NCBI GenBank assembly: GCA_944472155.2
Contig: OX235279.1
Coordinates: 115,560,110 to 115,624,109 of the forward strand
DNA from: Trichobilharzia szidati
Lineage: Eukaryota; Platyhelminthes; Trematoda; Strigeidida; Schistosomatidae
Direction of reading: 5' to 3'
Length of the DNA: 64,000 nt
Shown here: positions 1 through 11,449 of the stretch, piece after piece
Numbering within the stretch: position 1 is the first letter of the stretch
Layout of the letters: each line of letters opens with the position of its first letter
Notes under the pieces: model-generated
Told to the model about the DNA's origin: nothing
Databases searched by the model: none
What the model saw: the letters and a program-made list of their open reading frames with translations, nothing else
Translations under genes and position numbers: made by a program

Positions 1-156
1 TACAGACGTGCCAGTAATAACTGCTAACAATCTTTGAAGAACTGAAAATTTAGTTCCACCACAACAGTTCCTCAGATTTGTTTTTAAATCTTAGACTGAA
101 AGTCATTTCTTAAAAACCAATGGAAAGAATTACTGGAAATTGTTTGGTAAAATTAC

Positions 157-233
157 CTGCTAAAATCAGGGTTCGTAAGTGCGAGAATCCTGTTAGCTTT
201 TTGATTTCTTCCAAACTTCCAATTTGATTTTCT
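157..233 (-). CDS. LRRC23: LRRC23-like exon (third seen)
   Basis: This 77-bp exon codes for ENQIGSLEEIKKLTGF followed by SHLRTLILAG. Of two possible AG acceptors, the one ending at 234 was chosen because it keeps the LRR spacing LNVRENQI; the other would insert one residue. The donor GTAATT begins at 156. It ends in phase 1, so the coding sequence continues left of the window, where LRRC23 proteins have an LDNPC-type capping motif. Confidence 0.7.
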
Positions 234-657
234 CTACTCATTCAAATAAAATAAGGTAAATTTGTGTTGCAGATTTGACTGTAGGTTTTAAGGACAGATA
301 TTCAAAGCGAAAAATAAAATAAGCAGGAGTACATTAGAAAACTCTCAATCGTTACTTAGTTCCTTGTTAAGTTCTATATGTCACATAGGGTAAATTAGAA
401 TGAGTTGTGCATTACTACTGGCACATAACGAAATTCCTCTTTAGTTGGCTAAAACTTAAGAATGCTTTTAAAGTGCTGACAGTATCAAATATCTTGTGAT
501 ATATGTATCCGTCGTATGGTAGAGACGCTAGCAATTCGTCAATATAACCCCGAACTCTATGTGCAGAAAAGGTTTGTTCAGCCTCTTACTCTACTATGGT
601 CTTATTCTGTCTCCTAATCGTTTACTTCTGCTTTTGGTAATTAATTCACTATTATCA

Positions 658-701
<44 letters not shown>

Positions 702-3700
702 CAGCCTTGAAGATGATTTCGTTGATAAAACATTTTCCTTGCTGAATTGTCTATTACTTTTTTCATGACTCATTTTCTTTTAAATATCACTGGAACTGAA
801 ACGAAGTAATCCTTGTATTTCAATTACGTGAAAGCACTAGACTGAAAGGAGTAAATTTCAAGTTACTTAGTCTTCAGAATCTCCATCTACTTTTTAAAAT
901 AACAAGTGATCACTTTTTTCCTCTTCCTAATTCAGTGCGATTTTGAATAGAGTAGTAAGATGTGAGTGTTTAGTTAGCATAATGTCAATAAACCGACAAT
1001 AACACATCATCAATTTGCATGACACGTATCTGTGAAGTAAAATAAGGAACGTATCAGTTGATAGTTTCTGCACATCTTAGTAGACTACGGGCTCAGTTAG
1101 TGGAAAGCTGTAAATCGATTCTTGTCATATCTAAGCGATTGGATCGCAGATTTATTGATTCACAATCATTCCACCAAAAGTAATGCTACCTCATAAAATC
1201 TCAGCAACAAAACAGCGATGCTAATGCATTTGAAAGAGTGAAATCTTTCTGAACTGAAACAGAAAAAGCGTTGCCTGACTCTACAGCCAATCACTGAAGA
1301 CAGAATCTCAGGTGAATATAGACGAAACAAAGTTGATAAAGATACCTAACCAACAGCAACAGATGCCAATCACTATCAACGGGAAAAGTAGAAAGGAAGT
1401 CGTCTGTTCATCTATCTAGGATGCATCAACCGTTTCAGTTACCGGCGCCCGGATGAGGATGCCAAAGCCTGGATCTGAAAAGCAAGACAGAATTTCGGCA
1501 CTGTGAAATCACTTTGGAAATCTACTACAGTCAACATAAGGAGCAAAATCTGGATCCTAAACAAGATTCCAACTCTCCACTCTAATGTCAAGTCGATGCT
1601 TCTATGTGATTCAGAAACTTGGCCATAGCATCATCAGAAACATTTCCAACAGGCTTCAGAGTTTCATCATTAGCTGCTGAAGATCACATGGCGATAAAGG
1701 ATTAGCAAGGAGAAGCTCTGGGAGACATCTAACTAACCAAGTACGTACTAACTTACAGATATGAAGAAGGAAATGGATTGGACATACTCTGAGACATTTA
1801 TATTCCACGTCATCTATTATAACCCAAATAGGAAGGGATGTGTTGAGTTTGAGTTCGATGGTGACATGCAGGGGATCATGTGAAGAGGAAATGAAAGCCT
1901 GTAGATGGTCGTGACAGGAGAGTGCAATGGAGATGTGGTACTAACTTCCTATATTTCACTAGAAGTGCAAAGAATAAATAATAATTATAATATGGCCAGT
2001 AATACTTGATCTGTTGGAAGTGGCTTTTGAAGACTAAATAGAACAGCATACTTATTTTTGGTTATTTTACGATTTGTCATGAACACAGAAATTAAATGGT
2101 AATTAACATATAAAGACCTGAGTATAGTGTCTGCAAGAAGATATTGCGTATGGCCCTGAATCGACTGGTTGTTTCGACTCTTTAAATTGACTTAAATGTA
2201 CAGAAAATTTTCAATCATTCGATAAACTTGCCTGTAAGCAGAATGATAATTTATTTTAAAAAATCATATTTTTATATTATACTTTCGTTCGTCTTTAGTC
2301 TGCACCTATATTTGTAATTGTAAATTTAAAGAAGAATCCTACGAATATACCGTATTTTAATGTTGTTTAATTACTCTTGTGGTTACGCTAGTATCTATGG
2401 TATCCGTTGAAATAAAAATACATTACTTTTACAATCAACTTTAACATTTTTGCACCTACTTCTTTTAAGCCTAATTAATCACCCTTTGGTGGTAGCTTGA
2501 GATAGAATGTTCAACTTTTCAACACATAATTGTGCTTTTACAGGACATGATAAGAAAGTGTTGGAATCTTACGCATATAAATATAGACACCGTTATTTCT
2601 CATCTTACCGAACATTCAAGTATTGTAGTTTTGGAAAACACTCAATTGTTATTCCGTCGAGATTTACCAGTCCACAGCTTCTAATGTGTAAAACAGATAA
2701 ATTTGGAAGATAGCCAATCATTGAGTTGTATTTACAATAAGCTTGTACCTTAGCGACAGAAGAAATGCTTAGCTCGGTGGAGGAATTTTCTGAATTTTCA
2801 TTCTTTAAATTATAGTTTCCAAAACTAATTATTCTATTATATCCAAGAAATAAAGCCTTAAGAGTTTTCACTTCTAATCCAATCGTAATATGTGAAGGAT
2901 TATCTTCTGTTCCATTATCTTCTATTTCGATTAAATTATGCGACAATCCAAGTGTATGCAGTTTTGGTACAGACTGGTCATTTAAATAACATAAGCCGTC
3001 GGTGTCAGTAGTAAGTCTGCGTATTTGGTTATCTGCAAAAGTTAAAAAGGAAGTAAAGTAATTATGGCAGTTGGGTTATTGAAGTAATTTTTTTCTTATT
3101 ACTTTTGCTCTTAAGGTTGTTTTGCAGACTTACATCCGGAAAAATAGCCACCACAGACAGTTAGAACAGAGCAGATATCGCATTTATTAGATAACAGTAA
3201 GCTACAAAAATAGTAACCCTCTTTGGCCATTCATTGACCTGTTCGGTGATACACCCTAAGTGTGATGTCTAGCCATTACAATATCAGACGGAACGAAAAG
3301 GCATTACGACTAAAATTGCAGAAGCATATTTGACGTTATAGGTTAGAGGCAGGTTGTCACTAGAACCGAGTGACTAGCATTACCATCTCTACTTAACAGC
3401 ACCCATCAAAGACTACCAAACTAAGACAGCTGTCCAAGAAGTCTGTTCCATTACTACACATCCTATTAGTTATTTATAATTTTCTACGTTTCTCTTTAAA
3501 GTAAAATTCTTATGTTTCTTATTGAGCACAGTTACAATTAAAATGTCTTTAGAAACGCAAACATGTAAATGGTCGCTTGACAGCATAGCTCAGCGCGAAA
3601 CACTACACATGTATCACTCTATTTAACAGACGATGGAAGAATACGTTTTTATTCTAGAAAGCGGTGATGCACCTATTGAAGTTTAGGCTTAGCATTCACT

Positions 3701-6144
3701 GTTCATTTATACTGGTTATTTCCTACAAAAGAAAGAAATTAAAAGTAATATCAATTGCATGACATATGACCACTACAATTTATTAGCTCAGTTGATAACA
3801 CTGTAGCGTTTCTAGTGACGTGTGTTGGAAATGAATCCTATTGAATTCAACTGAAAACAGTGATCGTCTTATATAGTTCTATTCAGATAGTCATCTCTTC
3901 CTAGTCGTCAGTAACTTTATGAGCAAAGGGAGATTACCTAACTTGGCTACCTCCATCACCAGATCAACGTTGGATTCAAATAGACCACATAGCCATAGAA
4001 TAACGTTGGTGAGGATCAGGAGAAGACTACCGCTCTTTCTGGAATAAGTGCATAGATTACAATCACGCGCTGGTTCGGGCAAATTTATGCTTAAGATTAA
4101 ACAGGGATGGAAAAAACTGTTAGCATAAAAGCAGTTACTCCCCCAACTTCATCAGGACACTAAGTCCCTATTTAAGGAAAAAACAGCTAAGCGCGTGTCT
4201 GAGATCGACAGCAAGACTCCTCCTGAAGAAGCCCGGTACAGTATACAGTTAGCTGTAGACACACCTGTAAAAGCTGTTAATATTGCTAAAACCAAAAGTT
4301 AGTAAGAGCCAGTGGATTTTCGCTACCTCATCCGAATTGATTGACGCAAGAAGACTGATTCCGGCGAACTCCGAATATGATGAGGGGCGAAAGCCACTCA
4401 AACGCAAACTAACAAGAAGCCTTCGCTACAACAGTGGACAGTAGCAGGCGAAAAAAGAGAAAGAAATGACAAAGACATCGGCGATAGGCAACTCCAGACA
4501 ACTATTTAGACTTATCAGGGAAACAGGTGGCAAAATGAAAATGATAAGTGAGACAATCTCCGCGAAAAATGGCAAAGCAATTAGCTATCAGAAGGACGAC
4601 TTGAACGTTGGCAAGAACACTTTGAGGAGCAGTTTGATTGGCCTACAGCCACGCTCAACCTACTCAGAATCTAATACCTACCTGAATGGGATAAAAGCAC
4701 TGGTCCTACGTCCTTAACTGAGGTTAAAGAAGCTGCCTCTAATCTGAAATGAGGCAAAACAGCGGGGCCTGATAGAATGACTCCAGAGGTATTTACGGGT
4801 TGTGGAGACAGTTTACTGTCTGCGTTAACTAAGTTACTATGCAGCGTCTGGGAATCAGAGGAAGTCCCATCGGGTTGGTGTAAGTCATTGATTATCCTCA
4901 TATACAAGAAGGGAGATAAGTCTTCCTGTGATAATCACAGGGGGATTATCTTGACCAATATGGTGTATAAAGTTCTAGGCTCAAAAGTCATGCGTTGACT
5001 AAGTGGTGCTGGGGAGGCAGAAACACGAGAGAAACAGGCAGGCTTTAGGCTAAAAAGAGGGTGTATTGATCATATCTTCACGCTTCGACAGATTCTGAAA
5101 CATAGGCATACTTACCGGCGTTCAACAATCGTCATATTTCTTGACCTAAAGGTGGCATCCGATTCCTTCGACCAAGAGGTACTATGGCGATGTGTGGCTG
5201 TGAAGGAAGTGCCTAGAAAATACCCTACACTGATCAGAGTACTCAACTCGAACTCATGCAACCAGGTGAGAGCTTGCGGCGAGTTGTCATCTGAAGTGGT
5301 GACAACTATTGGTATCCACTGTCCTCATTTCTGTTTAATTTCCTCAAAGATATACTATTAATAGACTTAACCTTAACTGACTTCAGCGACTCAGGGATTG
5401 AACTGTTACCAGTGTGTAATCTCGTTGACTTAGAATATGCGGATGATATAGTCCTGCTCCTAGTTGACGACGATGACAAAATGATAAAATAAAATTTTTA
5501 TCCATAATGGAATCATACTTTACCACAGTACCCAAATTTCATCCTTATACACATATCTAAGCAGAACTACAGAAGTTCCAAGTCAATTGTGTTATGAATC
5601 GCAAAATCACAATGAAGTTTGTATTCCAGTTTAGAGGCATCTGATATACCTCACTGGAGTCTTAATGTTTTACTGCAGTACTATAACGACTTAGGAAGTC
5701 TAAAGACGATTGATAAGCCAAGTTAGAATGGTTACCAAAGTGCCTATTAAATATTCTAATAGACGTTAAACATTGGAATTTCTGCTTTACCTCTGTGGAG
5801 CTCAATGTGAATATAGTAATTCTGAGGCTTAAATAAATGACCATATTTTTAATCACAAATATCTCAGACTTACATTACAAAAGAACTTACAGTCAAGGAA
5901 TAGTACCATTAATCTTGGATAGTTTATTGTTGACAACTTTTTAATACGGTTATGACTCAAATCTAAATGTGTAAGAGTCGGCCAGTTGCCGCATGGAAAT
6001 TCTTCAATTTCATTATATGCCGCTCTTAATACAATAAGATTGGTGAGATTGTATAGAGGCTTTAAATTTGTCAAACGATTAAATCCCAAGTTAATATAAC
6101 GCAGGAATATATAACCCTTCAGTGCATCTATATCTGTTAGAAGC
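157..6144 (-). CDS. LRRC23: LRRC23-like leucine-rich-repeat protein, partial gene (three exons seen)
   Basis: Three minus-strand exons (5891-6144, 2609-3032, 157-233) join with GT/AG borders and matching phase into one leucine-rich-repeat protein. Each junction falls inside a repeat and restores the LxxLxLxxNxI spacing: LFLD joins YNQIRRL, and LNVR joins ENQIGSL. The order of features matches what I know of LRRC23: a start like LTDIDALKGYIFLRYINL, then PLYNLTNL, and at the end FPKLQYLNVRENQIGSLEE followed by LRTLILAG. LRRC23 is a radial-spoke protein of motile cilia and sperm flagella (family knowledge), so an axonemal role is likely in flame cells or sperm. The gene is incomplete: the first exon seen starts in phase 2, so an upstream exon is missing, and the last ends in phase 1 and continues beyond the left edge. 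The introns carry LINE fragments. The LRR call is firm; the orthology is probable. Confidence 0.75.
234..1319. other. Intron sequence with a TA microsatellite
   Basis: This lies inside the LRRC23-like gene. Apart from the (TA)n run at 661-697, no open frame, RNA or repeat is recognised. Confidence 0.5.
661..697. repeat. (TA)n microsatellite
   Basis: About 18 uninterrupted AT dinucleotides in intron sequence. Likely polymorphic in length. Confidence 0.95.
1320..1985 (+). pseudogene. LINE family A, degenerate reverse-transcriptase C-terminus and 3' end
   Basis: Translation with frame changes gives DEDAKAW, then a run resembling NVKSMLLCDSETWP, the conserved block after the RT domain in schistosome non-LTR elements (NVKSVLLYGSETW type). 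It is followed by remnants of the WTYTLRH and RPR-type tail, ending near a short A-rich run. The copy is 5'-truncated and has several stops. It lies in an LRRC23 intron, in antisense to that gene. The clade (RTE, CR1 or jockey type) was not settled. Confidence 0.6.
1986..2608. other. Intron sequence, nothing recognised
   Basis: AT-rich intron sequence. The short plus-strand open frame at 2507-2713 is antisense to the LRRC23-like exon and is not taken as a gene. Confidence 0.5.
2609..3032 (-). CDS. LRRC23: LRRC23-like exon (second seen)
   Basis: The acceptor TTTTGCAG ends at 3033 and the donor GTAAGA begins at 2608. The first bases complete a tyrosine codon left open by the previous exon and give LDYNQIRRL, the expected LRR register. 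Further units are KLHTLGLSHNLIEI, LKALFLGYNRII and LSVLHIRSCGLVNL. The stretch between them, about 45 residues rich in N, S and E, is an insertion between repeats. Confidence 0.8.
3033..4129. other. Intron sequence, nothing recognised
   Basis: AT-rich with short open frames only. No family could be named. Confidence 0.5.
4130..5480 (+). pseudogene. LINE family B, degenerate reverse transcriptase
   Basis: Pieces in changing frames follow the order of a non-LTR RT: RQLFRLIRETGGK and SETISAKNGK (linker after the endonuclease), KTAGPDRMTPEVF, VPSGWCKSLIILIYKKGDK, NHRGIILTNMVYKVL, a QAGFR and CIDHIFTLRQIL block, then FLDLKVASDSFDQEVLW, GELSSEVVTT and finally LEYADDIVLLL, the catalytic YADD box. 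Frameshifts and stops show that it is dead. It is truncated at both ends and sits in an LRRC23 intron. Its closest relative in this window is the minus-strand copy at 39800-41000. Confidence 0.8.
5490..5548 (+). repeat. Penelope-type terminal sequence, 3' edge and tail
   Basis: Contains the edge motif TTATCCATAATGGA followed by a tail like TACTTTACCACAGTACCCAA. The same edge and tail occur at the palindromic insertions described below and at 10276. Confidence 0.5.
5891..6144 (-). CDS. LRRC23: LRRC23-like exon (first seen)
   Basis: The acceptor is a pyrimidine-rich tract ending TTTAACAG before 6144, and the donor GTAAGT begins at 5890. The 254-bp exon codes for about 84 residues with four LRR units, including NLTNLIVLRAAYNEIEEF and LTHLDLSHNRIKKL. 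It enters in phase 2, so it is not the first coding exon. No in-frame stop lies before the donor. Confidence 0.8.
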
Positions 6145-6189
6145 CTGTTAAAGAAGGAAAGATAAATAAAATACCATAAGTCCTTTCAT

Positions 6190-6950
6190 TAGTATAAGGA
6201 CAAAGTTAGAGCACTGCGAGAGATTATAAGACAAAAGTGTACAATAGCTTTATCTGACAAACCTACAGACTTACTCAGGTTAAAGAACACAATTCACCCA
6301 ACTGGACAAAATAATTTAGTCTACAAAATATCTTGCGATGACTGTGAGGTCAACTACATAAGTGAGATCAGTCGATTGGAGCAGTCAAATTATCGAAACT
6401 GGAATTTAGCTGAATGTAGAATGATTGACGCTTCAAAAACCAACAGTCTCGAGGAAACATTAGCAGTCACAATGCACACACTACAGCGGTTAAGACTCTC
6501 GCCGACCATGTACATGGTCCGAGGTTCGATCCCCCGCCGACGCACACCTGATATCTATGGTCGGCCTGCTAAATTTGGGCTACCGATATCACATGCTGAA
6601 AATTTCATACTTGTAACAAAAAACTGTGTGCAATCAAGCTATAATAAAATTAAAGTAAAAAAATACAGCAGGGGGGGATAAAGCTGTATTTCTTAGAGGC
6701 AGTATAGGTAGGTAGAGGGAAAAATTGCTCACTGAATCTTTGTTCATAGATGCTACACCTAACGAGTGCAACGCCGATAACATAGATTTGTTAAATATTA
6801 CTGCCAGTGAAATCCAAGGACAAAAAATAATGGAGTTACATAAACAATGCCAGAAAGTTGTGTGGGCGCCTTGATATGATTATAAGCAATAAAGTGTTCT
6901 CGAAACGTCATCACTAAATAATACTGTATTCTTTCGTTAGGTTTCACCCA
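6190..6950 (+). pseudogene. Penelope-like element fragment with GIY-YIG endonuclease, split by a SINE
   Basis: Translation gives NLVYKISCDDCEVNYISE, matching the start of the GIY-YIG nuclease of Penelope-like elements (canonical IPC-x2-C-x4-YIGxT). Here the YIG is degraded to YIS. After an inserted SINE the element continues with a block starting GKLLTESLF in degraded form and ends in the terminal sequence (CTCGAAACGTCATCA at about 6898-6912). The reverse transcriptase is absent. The fragment is non-functional. Confidence 0.65.
6478..6665 (+). mobile_element. tRNA-derived SINE
   Basis: A tRNA-like head carries a degraded A box and a clear B box (GAGGTTCGATCCCCCGCC) between flanks resembling TGCACAC and ACGCACACC. 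A tRNA-unrelated body follows (TGATATCTATGGTCGGCCTG) and the copy ends A-rich. The same body occurs inverted at 19250-19455. It interrupts a Penelope-like fragment, so it is the younger insertion. Confidence 0.7.
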
Positions 6951-7489
6951 GTAAGTGCATGCATTTGAACCTTAATAAGTCTAAATACACTGTGAAAACC
7001 CGTGCTTAGACAGTATTAGGTAATCACTGTTATTTCTGTCTCTTAACATATAGTTTTCTGCCAGATGCAGAGAGAGTTAACTTAAATACCGACAGTACTA
7101 CCAGCTACCGGCAACTAATATAAGAATAAAACACTAAAATGTGCAGGGAAAATATGATGACAACATTAAGTCCCCAGAAGGAAAATAAAAACTTCCTCTG
7201 AACTCCTTGTTCACTCATTTTGTGTCAAGTTTCTAGAAACGATGTAGTGCTGTTGTTGGAGAATGGCAACAGAAAATCATGGTAACATGTGAAATCATGA
7301 CTAAAAGTGATAGCACTGTAGAATAATTTGTTTCACTAAGTATTATTCCACTAACTTGATACTTAATTTCTCCAAATTCACTAGTACTTGAAGAGTGCAC
7401 CTTATTCTGATGGGGGAATTAAACCAATATGTTCATGTTAAATACAAAGAATTCACAAGTACGACAGTGACTGAAATTAATATTCCTTT
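6951..7489. other. Nothing recognised
   Basis: AT-rich sequence between repeats without a recognisable coding or RNA feature. Confidence 0.4.
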
Positions 7490-8074
7490 GAATTCTGAGT
7501 GGAACATACAGCTTCAGTAGCACATCCCCATTTCACTTTGTTCTCTGCAGTCTTTTTTAGCTGGCCCCACAATCGTCCATCAGCTCTCCTCTTCACATTA
7601 TCTACTCCATGTTGGCCTCGAACCCACGCCTAACTCGTCTCTTCACATTTAGATTCCACTTGAGATGATGTATGATGTCACTCAACAATCTCCACGTCGT
7701 AGGTCCAATCCACCTTCATTTCCCCCCTGCATATTCGCTGGGCGATAGATTCTAGGTGAGCTTGCTAGCTGCCAGTGTTCTTTGTTGCGCATCCTTTCTG
7801 GTGGACCATATGATGTTAAGCGCCAAGCAGAAGTAGATATTGATAAAAGTCTGGAGACTGCTGGATATGAATCTGGTGACGCGCACGCCAAGTCTCTGGA
7901 CAATATAGAAGCACTGACTTGACACTGGTGTTGAGCGTCCGGATCTTCTTCCAGATGCCAAGCATGGCAGATTTCCACATTGGTTTCTGAACAATAAGGA
8001 TCTCTCTTGCTCTTCTGACTTTGACATTCTCATCTGTGCCGTCTGTTGTTGAAACGATGCTACCGGTCTTAAGA
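7490..8074 (-). pseudogene. LINE family A, degenerate C-terminus
   Basis: On the minus strand the frames give GTDENVKVRRAR, then MWKSAMLGIWKKI and LNTSVKSVLLYCPETWRA, the block that follows the RT in family A. Toward 7490 come remnants of the tail with PTTWRLLSD and QLKKTAENK-like residues. Stops and frame changes are frequent, and the copy is 5'-truncated. Confidence 0.65.
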
Positions 8075-8480
8075 GAGCGTAGCGGTAAATAATTCCCCAA
8101 AATTATTAACCACAGCAATCATCACTCAACATTGGATGCTGACCATCACTGTTTAAGTCGACTTGTTTAGCTGAAGGCTTACGGTCAAGCATCCCCGCCA
8201 TTTGGTGCTCCGTCGTGTCACGTGCCATTTGGTGCTTCGTCGTGTCACGTGCGTGCACGATTACTAGCTAGCTAAGCATTCATTCCTACCCGCGATTTGG
8301 TCCCAAAATATATATCGTATTTGGACGACAAAATCTGGTCTTTTGCTTTACCATTTGGTACTCGAAGAACGAACACTATAGTGGTTGTTGGTATAAGATC
8401 TTGCGTTAGTATAATCCGTACAACTCGCGAACGTCAAATACCATCAATCACCTAAACTGGTGAGCCCAACCACGAACCCC
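8075..8480 (-). repeat. Dispersed repeat, candidate solo LTR, copy 1
   Basis: About 400 bp are clearly similar, in inverted orientation, to 25515-25860. Shared blocks include a near-identical one around GGTCAGCATCCAATGTTGAG (reverse complement of about 8121-8145) and another around GTCGTCCAAATACG. No coding sequence is attached. The size and lack of coding capacity suggest a solo LTR, but no terminal TG/CA or target duplication was established. Confidence 0.4.
8197..8250. repeat. 27-bp tandem duplication
   Basis: Two adjacent 27-bp units begin GCCATTTGGTGCT and end GTCACGT. They differ at one base (CTCC against CTTC). The duplication lies inside the candidate solo LTR and is not seen in the second copy at 25.5 kb. 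Confidence 0.9.
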
Positions 8481-9099
8481 TAAAAGAGGTTAGTAAACTA
8501 GGCGAGGTTAAATGAAAGTATGCAAAAGAATATGTACCTTTTTCAGATTTGACACTCAGCATATGAGAAGCATCGGTGTTCACCATTTAGTAGCTATCAA
8601 GTTAAATTGAAATACTCTGTTAAGACTCGGAATCGATATTACCTTCACATTCATAAAGGATCACACGAAAATAAAAGAGCTGCTGAATACACAATAATGT
8701 GTTTTTTCTCGTTCTTTTTTTGCACAAATTTACCTTATTGAGACCACAGTTGTCTTTAATGAAAGAGTTGAAGTTGGGTACTGTTGTACAATATAATTCC
8801 ATATTAGATAGGTTCATTTGATGTAACACCGTGATAAGATACCATTAACTAGATAAAAATAAGTACATCTATGTGCTATAACAAATAAACTTAAATAATA
8901 GTGTGGTCTTTGACCAGGATACAATTCATAGAAATTCTGTTTCTGACCGTTTAGATTCGGGAGTTTTCATTCTATAAAGCATAATGAATATGGACAATGG
9001 TAGTAGATGAGTTAGGTGCAAGCTCACAGCGGTATTTTTGTATTTATTAAAATTTAGTAAATAGCTTTGAGCAGTATTAATACTCACACTGAGGAACTA
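8481..9099. other. Mostly unrecognised; Penelope-type terminal remnant near 8790-8850
   Basis: Near 8790-8850 the minus-strand edge motif (ATTCCATATTAG, then TTTGATGTAACACCGTG) resembles the Penelope-type terminal sequence. The rest shows nothing that can be supported. A short minus open frame at 8620-8829 runs into that repeat. Confidence 0.35.
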
Positions 9100-10275
9100 A
9101 TGGATTGTCATGTGAACCCAAATCGGAGCAAAAATATGTATCACTTCAACAGCTGGCAGGAGAAGTTTAAATATCCGTTAGTGACTGTGGTTTAACAGTC
9201 ACGGAATTTAGAGACTGATGCAATACTTCGGTCTGACCATCGTTAACTCCTCTCCAACCAAGTCTTGTTCCAGAAAACACTATCCCTTAGGAAAGGCAGT
9301 GAATCAATAAGCACAACATATGTCCCAGCCATGTCTACCAATCAGTTCACTTGCGGTAAATGTAACTTCTTGGCCATTCACTGAAAGTCAGCAATACAAA
9401 ATCAGCGTCCCTAGCTATAAGCTGTCCATGGAGGAGTTAAGTGGAGGAATGTGGTTCCGCCTGAAACACTTGAGTGTACTCTGATCACACAATAGTCCGT
9501 GTACCAACATGCCTGCAAGTGAACAAGCATAAAAAACAGACAACCGAGAGCCATTAAGTGACAAGCTTTTTGATGTGACTGGGAATTAGAAGAGAAGAAA
9601 CTAAAAACACATCTGAAAGAGACAATTACTGGAATTGAAGCGGTAAGGCATCACGCATTATCTTCTGAAGAAACCACAATTAAGACAGTTGACAGCATAC
9701 AACCGAAAATTAGAAAATTCCATTCGATATATTCAGTTTCACCCGAAATTACCAGGGGAAGAAAATAATTTGAATTGGCCCCAGAGACCGCAGAGAGTGG
9801 TGGCTAAAAATCAGATGTATGCAAGTTCGCAAACTGCTAAACCAAGCTTCAAAAAGATGTAAACATCAGTTCTCCAACTGTAAATGAAGTTAAAAAAAAG
9901 CTGTTTCTAATCAGACAATCTGCAGAACTTGATCATCTGAATTAAGAGGCGTTTAAGGGTGATGATGAGCTACTGGGATATCAGATAATGCGAGGGAATC
10001 TGTAATAGTTTCATCGGACTGGTGTAGATCGTTGATCATCCCAGTTTATAAGAAAGAGAGAAAAATCCGACTAGCATACTGTCTGAGATTCTAGGCTCCA
10101 TAATCCTGTGAAGACTAAGTGGTGCTCAGGAGAAACAAACTCGTTAATAGAAGGTGAGCTTTAGGTCCAGAAGAGAGTGTATCGATCATATCTTCACTCT
10201 TCGACAGGTTTCGAACATGGATATACTTACCGGTGACCAACACTACTCATATCTCTTGACCCGAAAATAGCATTC
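9100..10275 (+). pseudogene. Degenerate LINE (linker and start of RT)
   Basis: Degenerate blocks appear in order: a KLLNQASKRC-like linker, EVFKGDDELL, SDWCRSLIIPVYKKER, CIDHIFTLRQV and finally a residue of the FLDLKAAFDS block, where the copy stops abruptly at 10275. Many stops are present. The last 379 bp are duplicated perfectly in inverted orientation at 12481-12859. Confidence 0.6.
9897..10275 (+). repeat. Left arm of a perfect 379-bp inverted repeat
   Basis: Compared by eye base by base with the reverse complement of 12481-12859, no mismatch or gap was found over 379 bp. The arm is decayed LINE sequence continuous with the LINE to its left, so this is probably the parent copy. Directly to its right lies a Penelope-type tail (ATACTATACCACAGTGCCCA). 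Confidence 0.95.
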
Positions 10276-10769
10276 ATACTATACCACAGTGCCCAAATCT
10301 TATATCAATAATGTTAGCAATAAGACATTGTGTAAGAGATTGAAGAATTTCACGATAGTCAGGAATCCTCATATAATTCGGCCTCACTTATTGCTAATAC
10401 TAGTATTCAGAGAAGAGCACAACAGGTAATTAGTGTTCGAATGAAACTGCGTTGTGCAGTGGTTGCAAACTCCTGTAATTTCGAACTACTCCATCAACCA
10501 AAATGCACCCTTCAGTAGGCGTAGAATTAATATTTATCCTTCGTACTTGCAGCCTGATCACTGAGTCACAATTAATAGTCAGGCAGTTTCACGTTAAAGA
10601 CGATGACCCTTGTAGAAAGGTGAGCACGCAGCAGTTATGGGTGTTACTTCGATCTGAAGCCCAACAAGCAAATGAGTTCATAAACCTTCAGGCAACGTAA
10701 GTAAATAGTTTACTGGACCTGCCAAGAAAGTATATTGCACGAAAAAAGGTACCACCTGAAATTATGCAT

Positions 10770-10930
10770 CAGCGTAATAGCTCACGAAGAGTTGCCATCT
10801 GATGTGATGACAACCAGTGATGTCCGTCAGGGAAGCATAATTTGATTTTGAGATGTACTGATGTATCTAACTTTGGCTGGTTTCGATTTTTCGGTGACTG
10901 ACTTGTTCCCAGGATTTACTCCCGTTGATC
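10770..10930 (+). pseudogene. Small LINE RT fragment
   Basis: A short degenerate stretch reads EELPSDVMTTSDVRQG, the block before the GCPLSP motif of family B reverse transcriptases. Both ends are indistinct. Confidence 0.45.
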
Positions 10931-11449
10931 CGGAGTAAAGAAATACCGTGGATTTTTGGGTGGAGAGCGAAGCAAAACCAAGGATATGTTTGTAGTGCGA
11001 ATAGCTCCAGTCAATAATGATCTGTCTCGACCACTACTTTAATGATAGTAATTAAAGTCAGATGTGTTGACTAGTTCAGATATTTACAGTGATTAGCTGA
11101 CATTTCAATGCCTAACGTTCCTTAAAATTGAAGCAGTTCAGTTTGCCAAACTTCATAAAACAAATGAAATTCGCGAAAATTTACGCGATGAAGAATAATT
11201 GCACAGAGAATAATAAGGACTTGGGATTGAAATAACAGAGAAGATTTGTAGCTCAGGAGGATGATTTGCAATTAGAGAATTTAAATCAGTTCACTTTCTG
11301 CTAAAACTTGCCCTGAAGATGTTGTTCAGAAGCATGACGAAAGCTCCGCAATTACACCAACCCACTCAGAAACACAACTAATTGCAAAGGACTTGGTATA
11401 TGGAGAAGATAAAAAATACAGAATGTATGTGCACCACTGAGGACTATTT

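Noticed and set aside
559..768. Small protein with an IY repeat
   Set aside because: The IYIYIY run is simply the TA microsatellite translated; there is no other evidence of coding.
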